Assembly: GCA_015680685.1 (NCBI GenBank) | Contig: MNCI01020709.1 | Location: 1 to 64,000 of the forward strand | Direction: 5' to 3' | DNA length: 64,000 nt | From: Gnetum montanum | Lineage: Eukaryota; Streptophyta; Gnetopsida; Gnetales; Gnetaceae | Shown: positions 1 through 11,077 of the stretch, piece by piece | How the letters are laid out: every line of letters starts with the position of its first letter | Position numbering within the stretch: position 1 is the stretch's first letter | The notes under the pieces: generated by a model | Database searches by the model: none | What the model saw: the letters and a program-made list of their open reading frames with translations, nothing else | Told to the model about the DNA's origin: nothing | Program-made: the position numbers and the translations under genes

Positions 1-120
1 AATGGCCTAAAACTAGCTTCCAGATTACACAAACGCTCATGATGGTCCGCAATGGCCTAAAACTAGCTTCCAGATTACGCAAACGCTCATGACGGCCCGC
101 AATGGCCTAAAACTAGTAAC
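1..120 (+). repeat. Spacer tandem array A in T1, 50-bp unit
   Basis: Two full units and part of a third start at 1, 51 and 101, an exact 50-bp period. Each begins AATGGCCTAAAACTAG and includes a CGCTCATGAYGG segment. The array lies just beyond the 3' end of the antisense gene. It corresponds to the 27-bp array of T2 (17880-18103), which has the same GGCCTAAAACTAG core in the element's sense orientation. Confidence 0.85.
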
Positions 121-314
121 TCCACTCCGTCGTAACATAACTTAGGCGAAATCGTTAACAACTACGCTTACGCTTTGCAGATAAAAAATGCAAAAGACAC
201 AAAGACAAAAAAATATATAACACTTAAAATTTTCACAAAATCTTATCACTAGTCTTTCAGTCATCCCAGTAATCATTGTTGACAACAATTAATTAATCTA
301 TGCGTAAATCACAA

Positions 315-3300
315 TTACGCATCTCCTCTGATGCCACTGTCACCAGTATCTCTTAAGTCTAGCTCCAGTCCCAATAAATCNTCGCGATGGCCCTGCTTCC
401 GCAGCAAAGGGAAGCTTGTCTAAGCCAGCCCACAGGCGCTCCATGATCTCATCCTCGGTCGGATCAGACCACGCTCCATCTCCCAAGGTAGCTCCAGCCT
501 TCACCTTTCCTTTCTCTACGTCAGTCCAGCGAGGTGGGTCTGGGAAGAATGTAGGGACTGTAGTCTGCCCCCTAGGGAGAGTCATCTACCTTTTCGGGGA
601 TGTACTTACAGTCACCTGCTCTTTGAACTTCTTGAAGGCTTCTGAAGCTCCGATGACATCCAGGAAAACTTCCAGGGATTGAGCCTTGACGGAAAAATCA
701 TGATAAAGTTTATGATAAGTGATGCTTTCTCGCTTATACAGATGTTTGTGGTCCTTTTCCTTCTGCCCCCACTCTTGCACGCTTGCACAATAGTCCCTCC
801 AATCCTGGCTTTTCTGAGCTAGGAGCTCTATCTGCATCCGCTGCTCTATCAACGCCTGACTGGTTTGCACGCTATTTTTGATGGCGGTCCAATAACGGGA
901 GTAGTCGATAACAGTGGTATGCCAGTCTTCATCTCCCATCTCCCGCGCCTGTAGGAATTCGCACCGTGATCTCAGGTCTCCAACCTCTTTGGTCAGCAAC
1001 TCAATCCTCTGCTCTGACCTCTGTAGCCTTTTCCATATATTTTTATTTACACCCCTACTCTCCCATAAGGAGCGTGTCGAGTGTAACGCACATTTACGTA
1101 TTTCCTCATAAATGTGACGTGGCACGGTTGCCCCATTGGATGGAGGCTCCACTGTGTCCAAATCAATGGGCTCCGTGGGATCCCATCGGAGGCGAGCTCC
1201 TAACAGAAAAAAATCATCAATATTGGTGACACATTACCACTGTATAATATTGCAAACTCATTACAGCCATAACATACCAGCTCCAGGTTCGACGTGCTCG
1301 AGGTGCTCGATCATATCACTGACAACGCCTTCCATGAAGGCAAACTTGTCAGGAAAGTCTCTCCACGCTCTGCTCACAGCGATGGACGTGGATACATCCT
1401 CTTCTCCTGTAGCGTAATCAAGTTAGAAACTTTAATTATTAATAGAATTATGCAAAATTTCTAACACGTTTATTACCTCTACCGGTGATAGTGGCGACTT
1501 TGCCAACGTCTTCCACCTCCTTTTCCTCTTCACGCACATGAGTCTATGCATCGCTAGTTCCAATAGCTGGGGCCTCCTCACGCACAGAGGTCTATGCGCG
1601 GCTCACTCTAACAGCTGGGGCCTCTTCTTCTAAAACTGAGGCCCCTTCCCCATGACTTAGTACCACTGCCCCTATTTCAGGGGTCAGCTGCTTTGTAATT
1701 TTCACTGGTCATATCACGATACGTTTAATATATCATTCCAAATATACTAAGTAAACATTGCGTAATACAGTTTTCAATACACCTCCTTCATGCTTACCAG
1801 GCGGAGGCTTACTCCGCTGAACTCTGACCGCCACAGTTCGACCCGTGCTGCTCCGAGGCTCCGCAGAAGCCTCGACTATACGGAGCCTTTTACGCCGAGC
1901 TGCAGGTTCTACAATTTCTTCCGCCAGGCGTTTCCCTCATGAGGCATCACTGATGTAAGTAGGCATTATCCCGCCTACACTGTCGAGGCCTAGCACTCGA
2001 GGCACCGCCAAACCTTTGGTCGTTATAGACAGTGACTCCCCGATGCCTTCCTGTGGATCCTGCCCACGGGTAGTGCCGAGGATATGGGTAATCCAAGGTT
2101 TGGATAGCTGGTCTCAGTCTTGTTGCACCCAGACCCCATTCCTTTGGACGACCAAAAACTCAGCAAAATGCCGAAGGCAAGCTATGTAGAAGGCGTAATG
2201 CACATTGAAACGAGACTTAAGCTTCTTGCGAAGCTTGACCATCTCATTGCGTAGTCCCTTAGCAAACTAGCTTGCCCAATTGAACTGGGTCCCTTCTTCC
2301 AGGACCTCCCGCATAATACGGGTCTATTCTATAGAAAAGAACTTCCCTTGCGAGAGTGTTTTGGGGAAGGTTCGGGCCCGGAAAAGGGGATAAATTGTCT
2401 TGGCGATGCCCAGTTCGAATTTTTCGCAAGGAAACCCTTTAGGCTCCTTCGGGACTCTTACCCACTCCTCCAGCCATGTCTGGCAGTCGAGACTCCTCTT
2501 TGCCTTCTCATTTATGGGAAGGCCGTCAGAGGGGATGCCAAAAAGGTCCTCAAAGAGCTCAGCGTCAATATCAAAACTTACACGCACGTTATCCACGTGC
2601 GTGCAAAAACGCTCTACCTTTTCATTGAAGGAGTTGACTAGGGTTAGCATTTCACTCGCGGGGACATCAGGGGTTGCGGCTAAAAATAGGTGCATTAGCC
2701 TCGCTTCTTGGATCTTGGGGGTCACCGCAACTGGGGCTGCCGCGTGGCCGAGCCAGCGTTGGGTGTCCTTGATGGCACTGTAGCGGAAGAGAACGGTATT
2801 CACCTCGCGACCGAAAATTGTAAGGGTAATCTCCTGGGATTCCCTGACTGAACAGCATAAAACACAGGTCAAACGAAAACCCATATTATGCAACGCTCAC
2901 AATGTACAACTACGCCACGTAAAAATAGAATACGCAGTAGTCTTACCAGATCCAAATGGCAAAGGAAAGGACGGAAGGTTCCTCTGCACATCCTCAATGG
3001 TAAGGGGCAGATCCAGGGTCCAGTCATCATGTAGCCACCCGAGTTTCTGGCAATTCTCAAAAGAGTCAGCATAGCGGATGGGGTACTCACGCATGTCGAA
3101 GCCAATTTGCCCCATCACACCGGCGCGTACGTTGCTAGTTGAGGTGAACGCCTTTATTGCTGTTTCAGTCCATGACAACGTATCACCATCCCCAACCAAC
3201 TTGTTTTCATGGATAAAAAACCTGCACCATACCACATAGATTTATCTTATGCTTTATAAAACTTAGACAATAGACATGTAACAATATAGCCAACAAAATT

Positions 3301-4144
3301 GCTTACCCGCATGAGTAGTACACTCTGCCTGGTAGGTTCTGGAAGTAGGTCGAGACATGACGGGCCACGAACAAAGTGTTATATGCATGATAGCAACCGA
3401 ACTGGGCCATCTCCCAGATTCAGCCTAGATTCCTCAAACCTCAGGCGCTAAGGTCTCGGTCCTCAGGATGACCAGTGTCGATGGCTCCGTCTGTCAGGAA
3501 AGCTAGGATCCCTTGTGGAGAACCCACCAGGAGGTGCTCCAAAATGGCACCGGCAATATCGCCGGACAAATTGGACCATACAATGATGCTGTAGTTGCGC
3601 AGTAAGAACTGCAGAAACTCCAGCGCATCCCTTTGAAACCATATGGCCTTCCCATGCAACCGCGTTTGCGGGGGAGGGACATTGGGGACGATGGGGTTTA
3701 TACAACACAAAACCCCAACAATATCCAAGACAATCAGAATAGGCTTTAACGTAACGCTGTATAGAAAACCCAATACATAAATCAACGTCTAGATTTACAT
3801 TTTCATGACTAATACAGAAAACCTACAAACTATGCCTAGTTATCCATACCGAAATTGCCCAAACCCTTGCAACAGTGCGAGGTTTGTCCCTGACAACGGC
3901 GATAGACGCAACCCCATCAAACCCTCGCCTTAACCCTAGGTCCATAATTTGAAATCCACATTTACACAAGAAATACTACCAAAAATAGACACTAAAACAA
4001 CATAAGCATGCAAGGAATGGCCTACCAGTTCAAAGGCATAGGGTCACGCACTTCAACCACCGCCTGCAAAACACGCTCCAGATTTCCTTGCACCTCATCG
4101 ATTTTGGCCAATTTTGCATTCTTCCTTTTGATTTTAGGTGTCAT
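315..4144 (-). pseudogene. Antisense multi-exon gene of T1 (FCP1-like start, coiled-coil end)
   Basis: This gene runs opposite to gag-pol between the spacer array and pol. Exons on the minus strand: 4144-4026, 3756-3307, 3221-2947, 2847-1798, 1704-1477, 1406-1278, 1199-382, then a remnant of the last exon ending with TAA at 317-315. Each visible intron starts GT and ends AG, and the frame stays open across joins 1 (phase 2), 5 and 6. Exon 2 contains ILIVLDIVGVLC followed by WFQRDALEFLQFLL and IIVWS, resembling plant FCP1/NIF-type HAD domains; the second catalytic Asp of DxDG is Val, so phosphatase activity is doubtful. Exon 4 (1050 bp) is globular and exon 7 is charged and helical, probably a coiled coil. 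Exon 5 carries a 48-bp duplication, and the last intron with part of exon 8 is lost at an N at 381. In-frame stops make it a pseudogene. Function unknown; the same structure occurs at 13645-17713. Confidence 0.75.
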
Positions 4145-4294
4145 TGTAACAGCCTCAGAACTTTCACAGCTTCACTTCTTTGAATCTTCACAAACTACAC
4201 GCTCCAATCTTCTGCTCCTTCTCCTCTCGCTCAGCAACAGCTAAGAATTCGAATTCATGACAGCCAGCAGCCCGTTCTCACCAAAAACCACTTA

Positions 4295-4303
4295 CTTATA
4301 TGC
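4295..4303 (-). promoter_or_regulatory. TATA box of the T1 antisense gene
   Basis: GCATATAAG reads on the minus strand about 150 bp before the antisense start codon at 4144. The T2 copy has GTATATAAG at the same place (13494-13502), and the downstream leaders are alike (GAGAAC, a GGCTG segment, GAATTC, then GGAGAAGGAGC). Conservation between two diverged copies supports a real core promoter. Confidence 0.6.
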
Positions 4304-4557
4304 GAGAATCACTGACTTGATATCCGATTTCAGCGAGACTTTCCTAAAACGGAACCTGAAAATTAAGATATTAATGCGGCAGATATCGCATGCGCCACTG
4401 TCCGAAATGACATTAAACTATCACATCTTATCGCCTCGTAAGCGGGTAGCATTAATTATAGCCTCTTCACAAAATTCAAAATTCAATTAGCTTTCCACAT
4501 TCGACAACACTACGTCATGCTTTCTCCTAATCATTTACGCGTTTGGCAATTTTGCAG

Positions 4558-6213
4558 GACAATTCACAAATGGACGCAACATTTTTAGCACCTCTAACTT
4601 TGACAGGCCCATACGGGAGGGTAGTTAGGCAATTCAACCCTACGCTACTAGAAATTAACCCTCCCTTTGATGACGTAACCATAGCCACGTCGGAGACGTC
4701 CCCGGAATGGCCAGAATAGTCGACGTGCATGCTAGACCTAGAGGCTGGGGACATAACCGAAGACCCCCTCAATGAGGTTTCTATAGTTACGCATAAGGGT
4801 GAAGCCAAAATGCTTAAGGTTAGTTCTTTACTAGACCACAAAACGCACGATTCTATAAAATAGGTCCTGCAAGACAACATCCCGGTGTTTGCATGGTCAT
4901 ACGAGGATATGCCGGGACTAGATCCCAGGTTAATCCAGCATAACATAATCTTAGACCCGCAGATTAAAGCAGTTAGGCAAAAGGTACAAAAAATCAAGCC
5001 ATAGATCACGCTAGCCGTGCGTGATGAGATCACTAAGCTGTATTAGGCTGGTTTCATCCACGCGGTCGACTACTCGGATTGGGTATCTAACATTGTAGTC
5101 GTCCCAAAGAAGACCGGAAGCATACGCATATGCATAGACTTCTGAGATTTGAACAAGGCCACAATCAAAGATAACTTCTCATTACCGAGTATCGACCAAC
5201 TAGTCGATACGATAGCTAGGCATGCGCTTCTGTCCTTCATGGATGGCTTTTCGGGCTATAACCAGATTCGCATCAACCCAGAACATCAATTAACCACAAC
5301 GTTCATGATGCCCTGGGGCACCTTTTGCTACACCATGATATCTTTTGGTCTAAAAAATGCTGGAGAAACGTATTAACGAGCCATGACATATATCTTTAGC
5401 GATTACCTCTTAGGGAGACTGAATGACTATGTTGACGATATAGCTGTCAAGTATTTAAAGTCAAAGGATCATTCAGAAGACCTGGAGTTAGTCCTCAAAA
5501 GATGCTCCAAATATGACCTCCGGCTTAACCCAAAGAAGTGTGTATTCGGAGTCAAAACCGGACGCATGCTGGGGTTTGTGGTGTCAGAAACTGGCATACA
5601 AGTTGACCCTGATAAGGTCAAAGCCATTGTCGAATTAATGCCTCCCACAAACCTCAAGCAATTACGCGGGTTCCAAGGACTATTGCAGTTTATACGCCGA
5701 TTCATCTCGAGGTTAACCGACAAATTACACCCTATGCAACATTTGCTTAAAAAGGGGATTAATTTCGAATGGACGGAAGATTGTCAGTGTGCGTTTGACA
5801 GCCTAAAACAAGAACTTCAACACTTACCAACAGGTTTCCCACCACAAAAAGATCTACCATTTTACATTTACCTCACAACTTCGGACATAGCGTTAGCAGC
5901 ATTACTTTGTCAAAGGAGGGATGATGGGTCGGAAGTGCCCATCTACTACTTGAGTCATGCTCTATATGCGTACGAAACGAGGTACAACAAAGTAGAGCGT
6001 AACTGCTTAGCATTAGTATTTACGCTCAAAAAGTGTAGACAGTACCTGTTCCGTAGCCAAGTTAACATCATATGTAAAAATAACATCCTTAGGACCATTA
6101 CGCACAATTTATACGAGAGTAGCAGAATAGCTCGCTGGAAGGCTATCACAGCAGAATTCGATCTGCATTATGTTGGCCAATCTTCTATGAAAGGCCAGGC
6201 AATAGCTGACTAG
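4558..6213 (+). pseudogene. T1 pol, part 1: reverse transcriptase and RNase H
   Basis: This is the RNA-dependent DNA polymerase of the element, followed by its standard RNase H. The frame opens right after a splice-acceptor-like TTTTGCAG (4550-4557) and contains an early ATG at 4570 that is also present in T2. Visible RT blocks are the linker before KDNF, SFMDGFSGYNQI, WGTFCYTM and the active site YVDD (5431-5442). The connection region and RNase H follow, with IYYLSHALYAYETRYNKVE. Stops occur near 4711, 4861, 5003, 5044, 5143 and 5374, and at 6213, several readable as decayed CAG or TGG codons. The copy cannot make an intact enzyme. Its partner in T2 (11476-13158) is less interrupted in the RT core. 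Confidence 0.9.
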
Positions 6214-6861
6214 TTAGTAACATCACCTATTGATAGTCAGGCAACCATAGAGCCTGAGTTTCTAGACGAACATGTACATAGTTTAAGCCCTGTCTTAACA
6301 GGCCTCGAGGTGACGTTGTATTTCGACGGAGCTTCAACCGCTAAAGGTGGCAGCGCTGCCACCATTATCACGCTATCACCTGAGGATGTGCATCTCCACG
6401 CTTATCGCTTGACCTTCCCCTATACGAACAATGTCTCAGAGTACGAGGGGCTCCTCAGGGGACTACTAGCTGCAAGAGAACTCAATGTTCGACACTTGTC
6501 AGTTAGGGGTGATTCGATGCTCATCATCAATCAGATCACAGGAGTCTATTCCTGCAAAGTTGTACATCTACAGCCCTACTGCGATATGGCTAAAGATCTT
6601 CTGAACCGATTCGTGACCATTGATGCCCAACACGTGCCACGAACCGATAATACACTGGCCAATGCACTGGCTACGCTAGCCTTAAACGTGCCCTCACATC
6701 TTCTCGACACTTGTCCTACTTTAATAACAGATTGTACAGGTCCTATCGTTCAGGCAGTGCAAATATCTTCTCTTCTCGAAGAGAGCACGCCGGAATGGTA
6801 TGACAACATTAAAACTTACCTCTTACAAGGTGAGCTATCATATGAATTGACACGCGCATAG
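6214..6861 (+). pseudogene. T1 pol, part 2: second (archaeal-type) RNase H
   Basis: The frame continues into LYFDGASTAKGGSAAT, a plant archaeal-type RNase H start with its first catalytic Asp. YTNNVSEYEGLLRGL (catalytic Glu), VRGDSMLIINQITG (Asp) and HVPRTDNTLANALATLA (final Asp) follow. This is the dual-RNase-H domain found in Tat-clade elements such as Ogre and Retand. All four acidic residues are readable. A stop at 6861 ends the stretch before integrase. The same domain in T2 is cut by T1's insertion at 11077/11078. Confidence 0.88.
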
Positions 6862-8037
6862 AAAGATGCAATCCGCAAGCGAGCTAGGTAGTATGTAATC
6901 ATAGGAGACAATACTCTCTGTAGACGCTCTTTTGATGGTGTGCTGCTTACTTGCGTTAAAAAGGGCCAAGCACAGCGTATCGTTGGCGAGGTTCACGAGG
7001 GATTATGCGGAGGACACGTAGCACCATGGGCTATGGCTTCAAAAATTCACCGCTTAGGGTACTACTGGCCACGCATCGAAAAAGATTACCTAACAAAGGT
7101 TAAAACTTGTGACACATGTTAACGTCATGCAAATCTTATACACGTGTCACCTACAGAGTTACATACAACTCAGATAACATGGCCATTACAACGATGGGGA
7201 CTAGACATTATAGGTCCCATCACACCGAAATCCTCTGCAGGTCATAGCTTCATAATCACCGCCACTGAGTACTTCACGAAGTGGGTAGAAGCTATTTCTT
7301 TAAGGAAGATCACATCCGAACAGATCTGCCATTTCATCTTAGATAACATTGTAACCAGATTTGGTCTCCCGATGACTATCGTGACCGACAATGAGCCACA
7401 GTTTAGTAGCACGAAAACCAAGTCCTTTTGTGATAGCCTTGGCATTAGACAATCTTTTTCCTCACCCTACTACCCACAAGCGAATGGTCAAGCTGAAGCA
7501 ACAAACAAAGTCATCATCAATCTGCTCAAGAAAATGCTCGACAATAATAAGAGACGGTGGCACGAAAAGATCCTCTATGTGCTATGGGCATATCGCACTA
7601 CATGTAGGACTACTACAGACAGTACGCCCTATAGCCTAGTCTACGGATCCGAGGCAGTGCTGCCCCTCGAGTTGCAAATCCCTTCTCTGAGAATGGTTCT
7701 CTCCACGATTATAAATGAGGCTCAACACACCGAGTCTCAAATCATGCATTTGAATTCAGTAGAAGAGAAGCGGATATAGACGCTTGATATAATTGAAAAT
7801 TATCAAGAAAAGTAGAGGCAAAAGCATCGTCACAATCTTCAGCAGCGTCCAATCAAGAAAGGGGATTTAGTTCTCAAGGCCATTCGCGAACCAGTAGGCA
7901 AATTCTCTACAAACTAGGAGGGTCCTTTCTTGGTGACTGATGCGTACAGCAATGGAGCATTCAAGTTAGCAGATGTCAATGGTAACCAGTTACCAAACCC
8001 TGTTAATCACATATATCTGAAGCGGTACTACATATAG
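6862..8037 (+). pseudogene. T1 pol, part 3: integrase
   Basis: Integrase inserts the element's cDNA into chromosomes. The zinc-binding HHCC module is visible: VHEGLCGGHVAP, then CDTC (about 6988-7122), with a stop just after it. The DDE core follows: WGLDIIGP (first Asp, near 7204), VTDNEPQF (second Asp, near 7387) and NGQAEATNK (Glu, near 7495). The C-terminal stretch contains KKGDLVL and ends LKRYYI before TAG at 8035-8037. Stops at 7120, 7777, 7813 and 7915 break the frame. No chromodomain is seen, as usual for Tat elements. Confidence 0.9.
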
Positions 8038-8059
8038 TTGCATCTCCAGTGTATATATC

Positions 8060-8575
8060 AGGTATGACAATAATCATCCACTACGACGCTAAACTAGCAA
8101 CAAACGTCCGCTATCATGTAAAACTGGCACACTCTTCACACGTCCACCACGACGCTAAACTGGTACTGATCATCTGCCATGACGTAAAACTGGCAAGTTG
8201 TGACCATCCGCTATGACGTAAAACTGGTAATGTTGTACAAGTCCGCCAAGACAAAAAACTGGCATCTTTTGCACGCATCCGCCACGACGCTAAATTAGCA
8301 CCGGTTGTCCTTCACGACATAAAACTGACAAAGGTAAGTAACTGTCTGCTGAGACATAAAACCAACACAGACTTGTCCTTGCATCATGACATAAAACTGA
8401 CATCCACAGCACAGTCTGCTGAGACCTTAAATCAGCCCTGCCACCATCCGCTACGATGTAAAACTAGCATTTTTTGGTCCGCCCAGACTCTAAACTGGGA
8501 CCATGGTCTGCTGAGACTTAAAACTAGCAACGACAGTCTACCAGGACTTAAAATTGGAACTTACAGGCTGCCACC
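8060..8575 (+). repeat. Post-pol tandem array B in T1
   Basis: A degenerate array of about a dozen units, 35-50 bp apart. Each contains a core like TCCGCTACGACGTAAAACTAGC, with variants such as CTGCTGAGACTTAAAACTAGC and CTACCAGGACTTAAAATTGG. It starts about 30 bp after the pol stop. The core shares TAAAACTAGC with array A on the other side of the antisense gene and pol. T3 has the same array at 46998-47303. Confidence 0.8.
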
Positions 8576-9705
8576 ATCCAAATCAAGTGAGCGTAATCAT
8601 CCCTGTGTAGCTTCACGACAAGCAGGGTGGGATACTGGGACAATCCCAGCGTCGCTACCCTACCAGCATCCTACTGATTCCTCGGATGTGCTGAAGGGCA
8701 TACTACTGACCCCTCGGAGATACCGTCACCGCGCCCATTCCAGTGGTGGTACCTCTGAGAGGTTAGTTCTGCCGCCCGGAGCCCCAAAGGCATTCCCATC
8801 AATTGCGACTTTGGGGATCTCCACTCATCATCGCTATAAGGCCCTAGCTTCATAGATTCATCTGGTTGGTTCTTTACATAACCAGTCAGGTGTGCCGAGT
8901 CTGATGATCTTTGGCGACGATATGCTGGGCTGAGCATCAAGGCTGAAGACTCTAGCCTCGTGCTACAGTTCCTCCTTCACGGCCCGATTACTTCATCTCG
9001 TCTCTGTTGGCACTCGTTTCAACAACCTCGCCTGTTGTTTGGACGAGCAATGGTATCCTATGTCTTCTTCTTTGATTGCAGGTTACTTGCTTCAAAGATG
9101 TTGTCCAAAGGTGCATTCATCTGAGTGGTGAAGTATGAACAGCGTTTTGAAATGGCTGCTCAGGTCAGCTTGTCCACTTAGAAGTGCATCCCTCTTCTCC
9201 TCATGATCCTACCTTTAGCTCCTACTTCGCTTCATACCTACCATCTGCTTCCTGTACGCAAAAGCTACATACGCAAGCACCCGTTTTTCGCACTCGCATT
9301 GCAATCAAATCCATAAACTGACGCAACGCAATTACGTGTCATAGCAGAGACATTGCAGAAGTGACGCGCTGTGCTCCTTCTGCAAGCATTCCTGCTATAG
9401 TCTGTAACAGAGAAATCTCAAACTGATGTGCTATGCTCATCTGAAAGCATTCCTATTAACACAAGTATGCATATGTTTCTGTGTGTTCCCCCCCCGTATT
9501 CCATACTTCCGCCATCCTACTTCATTTGTGTCTTCCCCGAACCTGTTTCCTCTTGTACCATTCTATCTCCTACTACCTCCATCTTTGCTCTTCTATGTTG
9601 ACAGGGCGACACTTGAATAGCCATTGATGAACGTTGTTAGTGCTTTTACCTCTCTGGTGTTTCGCATTCTTTGTCGACGTCTTTCGGGCAGGCCCTCTAA
9701 CCGTC
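8576..9705 (+). other. T1 3' untranslated region between array B and polypurine tract
   Basis: No convincing coding frame. The segment is rich in GCGTAA/TTACGC words and holds a partly repeated block (GAAGCATTCCT-like, near 9380-9460). By position it is the leader of the 3' LTR. Confidence 0.5.
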
Positions 9706-9721
9706 AACAAAGAGGGGCCAT
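9706..9721 (+). promoter_or_regulatory. T1 polypurine tract
   Basis: ACAAAGAGGGGCCAT directly precedes the LTR start TGAAACACC at 9722. T3 has ACAAAGAAGGGCCAT in the same place. This is the expected plus-strand primer site. Confidence 0.75.
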
Positions 9722-11077
9722 TGAAACACCGTGGAAATTGCGAGTCGGCCTCAGGCAAAGATTCGTGATTCGAGCACGAGTACATGATACAATTCCAGAA
9801 AGAAGAACAAGATAGGGCAAGGCAAGGAGGCGCGTGGCATCAAGACTTTGGTTTCCCTTCGCAGATTTCTTATCTCACTATGTTTCCATATTTACGCTAT
9901 AGCATGCAGTGTAGCGTAATGACGCTCAGCGAAATGTAGTCTGACATTAGAAGGTAGTTTACTTTAGCAGATTTGGCAAAGACTAAGGCCTAAACAGCGT
10001 AATACGTGACTTCTCGTGTATTTTGGCTAAGTCTTTTGTCCAAGGCTGAGTTTACGCTCAGTACGCACGGCAGCGTAATGAGCGTCGAAAAAGTCAAAGA
10101 GAGATCAACGACACACAGTGGATCGGCGCTTTTCCTTTTTTACATATTGGTCGCCTTACGCCCTTTACGCAATGCAGCGTGTGTCAGCGTAAGTCATCAT
10201 CAAAATAATCATTACTTACGCTTCACTACGCANNNNNNNNNNNNNNNNNNNNNNNNNNNNNNNNNNNNNNNNNNNNNNNNNNNNNNNNNNNNNNNNNNNN
10301 NNNNNNNNNNNNNNNNNNNNNNNNNNNNNNNNNNNNNNNNNNNNNNNNNNNNNNNNNNNNNNNNNAACAAAGGACAACAACAGAGAGACAGAGACAAGAG
10401 ACACTTGGCTTGAGCATTGGCAGTAAGAGCGATTACCCCTTTGGTGAAGACATAAATTTCTCCATTGACGATTATCGGCAGCTCCGAGCAGAGACTACCT
10501 AAGGTAAAAGGAGTAGATCAGAGATCCAGAGATCATCTGGTGTGGTTTGTGAGTTTCTATTGATCAGAAGCAGTTGATCAATAGACGTCAGAACTTGACC
10601 TTCCTTGCATCCCTTCTCCGGCCTACAAGGTAGATCGGATTCTATTCTGCACTTCTGCTCAGACAGTTTGCTTGTTTCTTGTTGCTTTGTGTTTGCTTTA
10701 TACAAAAAAAATCAGCGTCTCCCCAGTGTAACTTGAATATACAAAATACTTATTTTCCTGGGTCAAACTATAGATCTTGCAATCACGCGTTTCTCTCGTG
10801 TCTGATTCCTGTTGTCGTGTTAACGCTATCATCGTCGTTACCATTCATCTACATCGCTTTTCTCTCATTTCACGACTCGCCGAATCATATCATTCCACGA
10901 AATATTCGTAATCTTCATCGGTTTACTGATTAGTAAGTCCCTATCTGATCAACAAGACCGTTCAGGGCACCGCGGATTCATTTTTTCAGCATAGCCCTCG
11001 CGCAGATCCGTGGTTAAAACTGTGTACATGGGATTTTGTTTGGTATTTTCCAGCTGCCGACATTTTCCGTCGTTATA
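9722..11077 (+). repeat. T1 3' LTR
   Basis: It begins TGAAACACC and ends CGTCGTTATA. It aligns in reverse with T2's LTR (22385-23923), for example the block around the GATCAATAG palindrome and the end region with TTCAGGGC and GATCCGTG. A 133-base run of N (10233-10365) covers the place where T2's LTR has its TATA box. The terminal A follows T rather than the canonical C (TATA instead of TACA), which fits C-to-T decay. Confidence 0.87.
10233..10365. other. Assembly gap of 133 N inside the T1 LTR
   Basis: A run of unknown bases within the LTR. Frames drawn through it have no meaning. Confidence 0.99.

Larger units (their letters stand above)
1..11077 (+). mobile_element. T1: Ty3/gypsy Tat-lineage LTR retrotransposon, 3' part
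   Basis: A plus-strand gypsy element whose 5' LTR and gag-protease lie left of the window. Seen in order: end of the spacer array, an opposite-strand gene (315-4144), pol with RT, RNase H, a second RNase H and integrase (4558-8037), a degenerate tandem array, an untranslated tail, a polypurine tract and the 3' LTR (9722-11077). A second, archaeal-type RNase H between the usual RNase H and integrase is the known hallmark of the Tat clade. The LTR ends GTTATA at 11077 and abuts the middle of another element's RNase H, so T1 was inserted into T2. The first five flanking bases, GGTAC (11078-11082), should be its target-site duplication; the other copy is off the window. The copy is dead: pol has many stops. 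Confidence 0.88.

Noticed and set aside
4527-5033. Minus-strand frame over the start of T1 pol
   Set aside because: It is a shadow of the pol frame, with no family features; T2 has a similar shadow at 12653-13015.
4558-8037. T1 as an active autonomous element
   Set aside because: Pol carries many in-frame stops, including in the RT and integrase regions.
10006-10413. Open frames through the N run
   Set aside because: They are open only because unknown bases are not stops.
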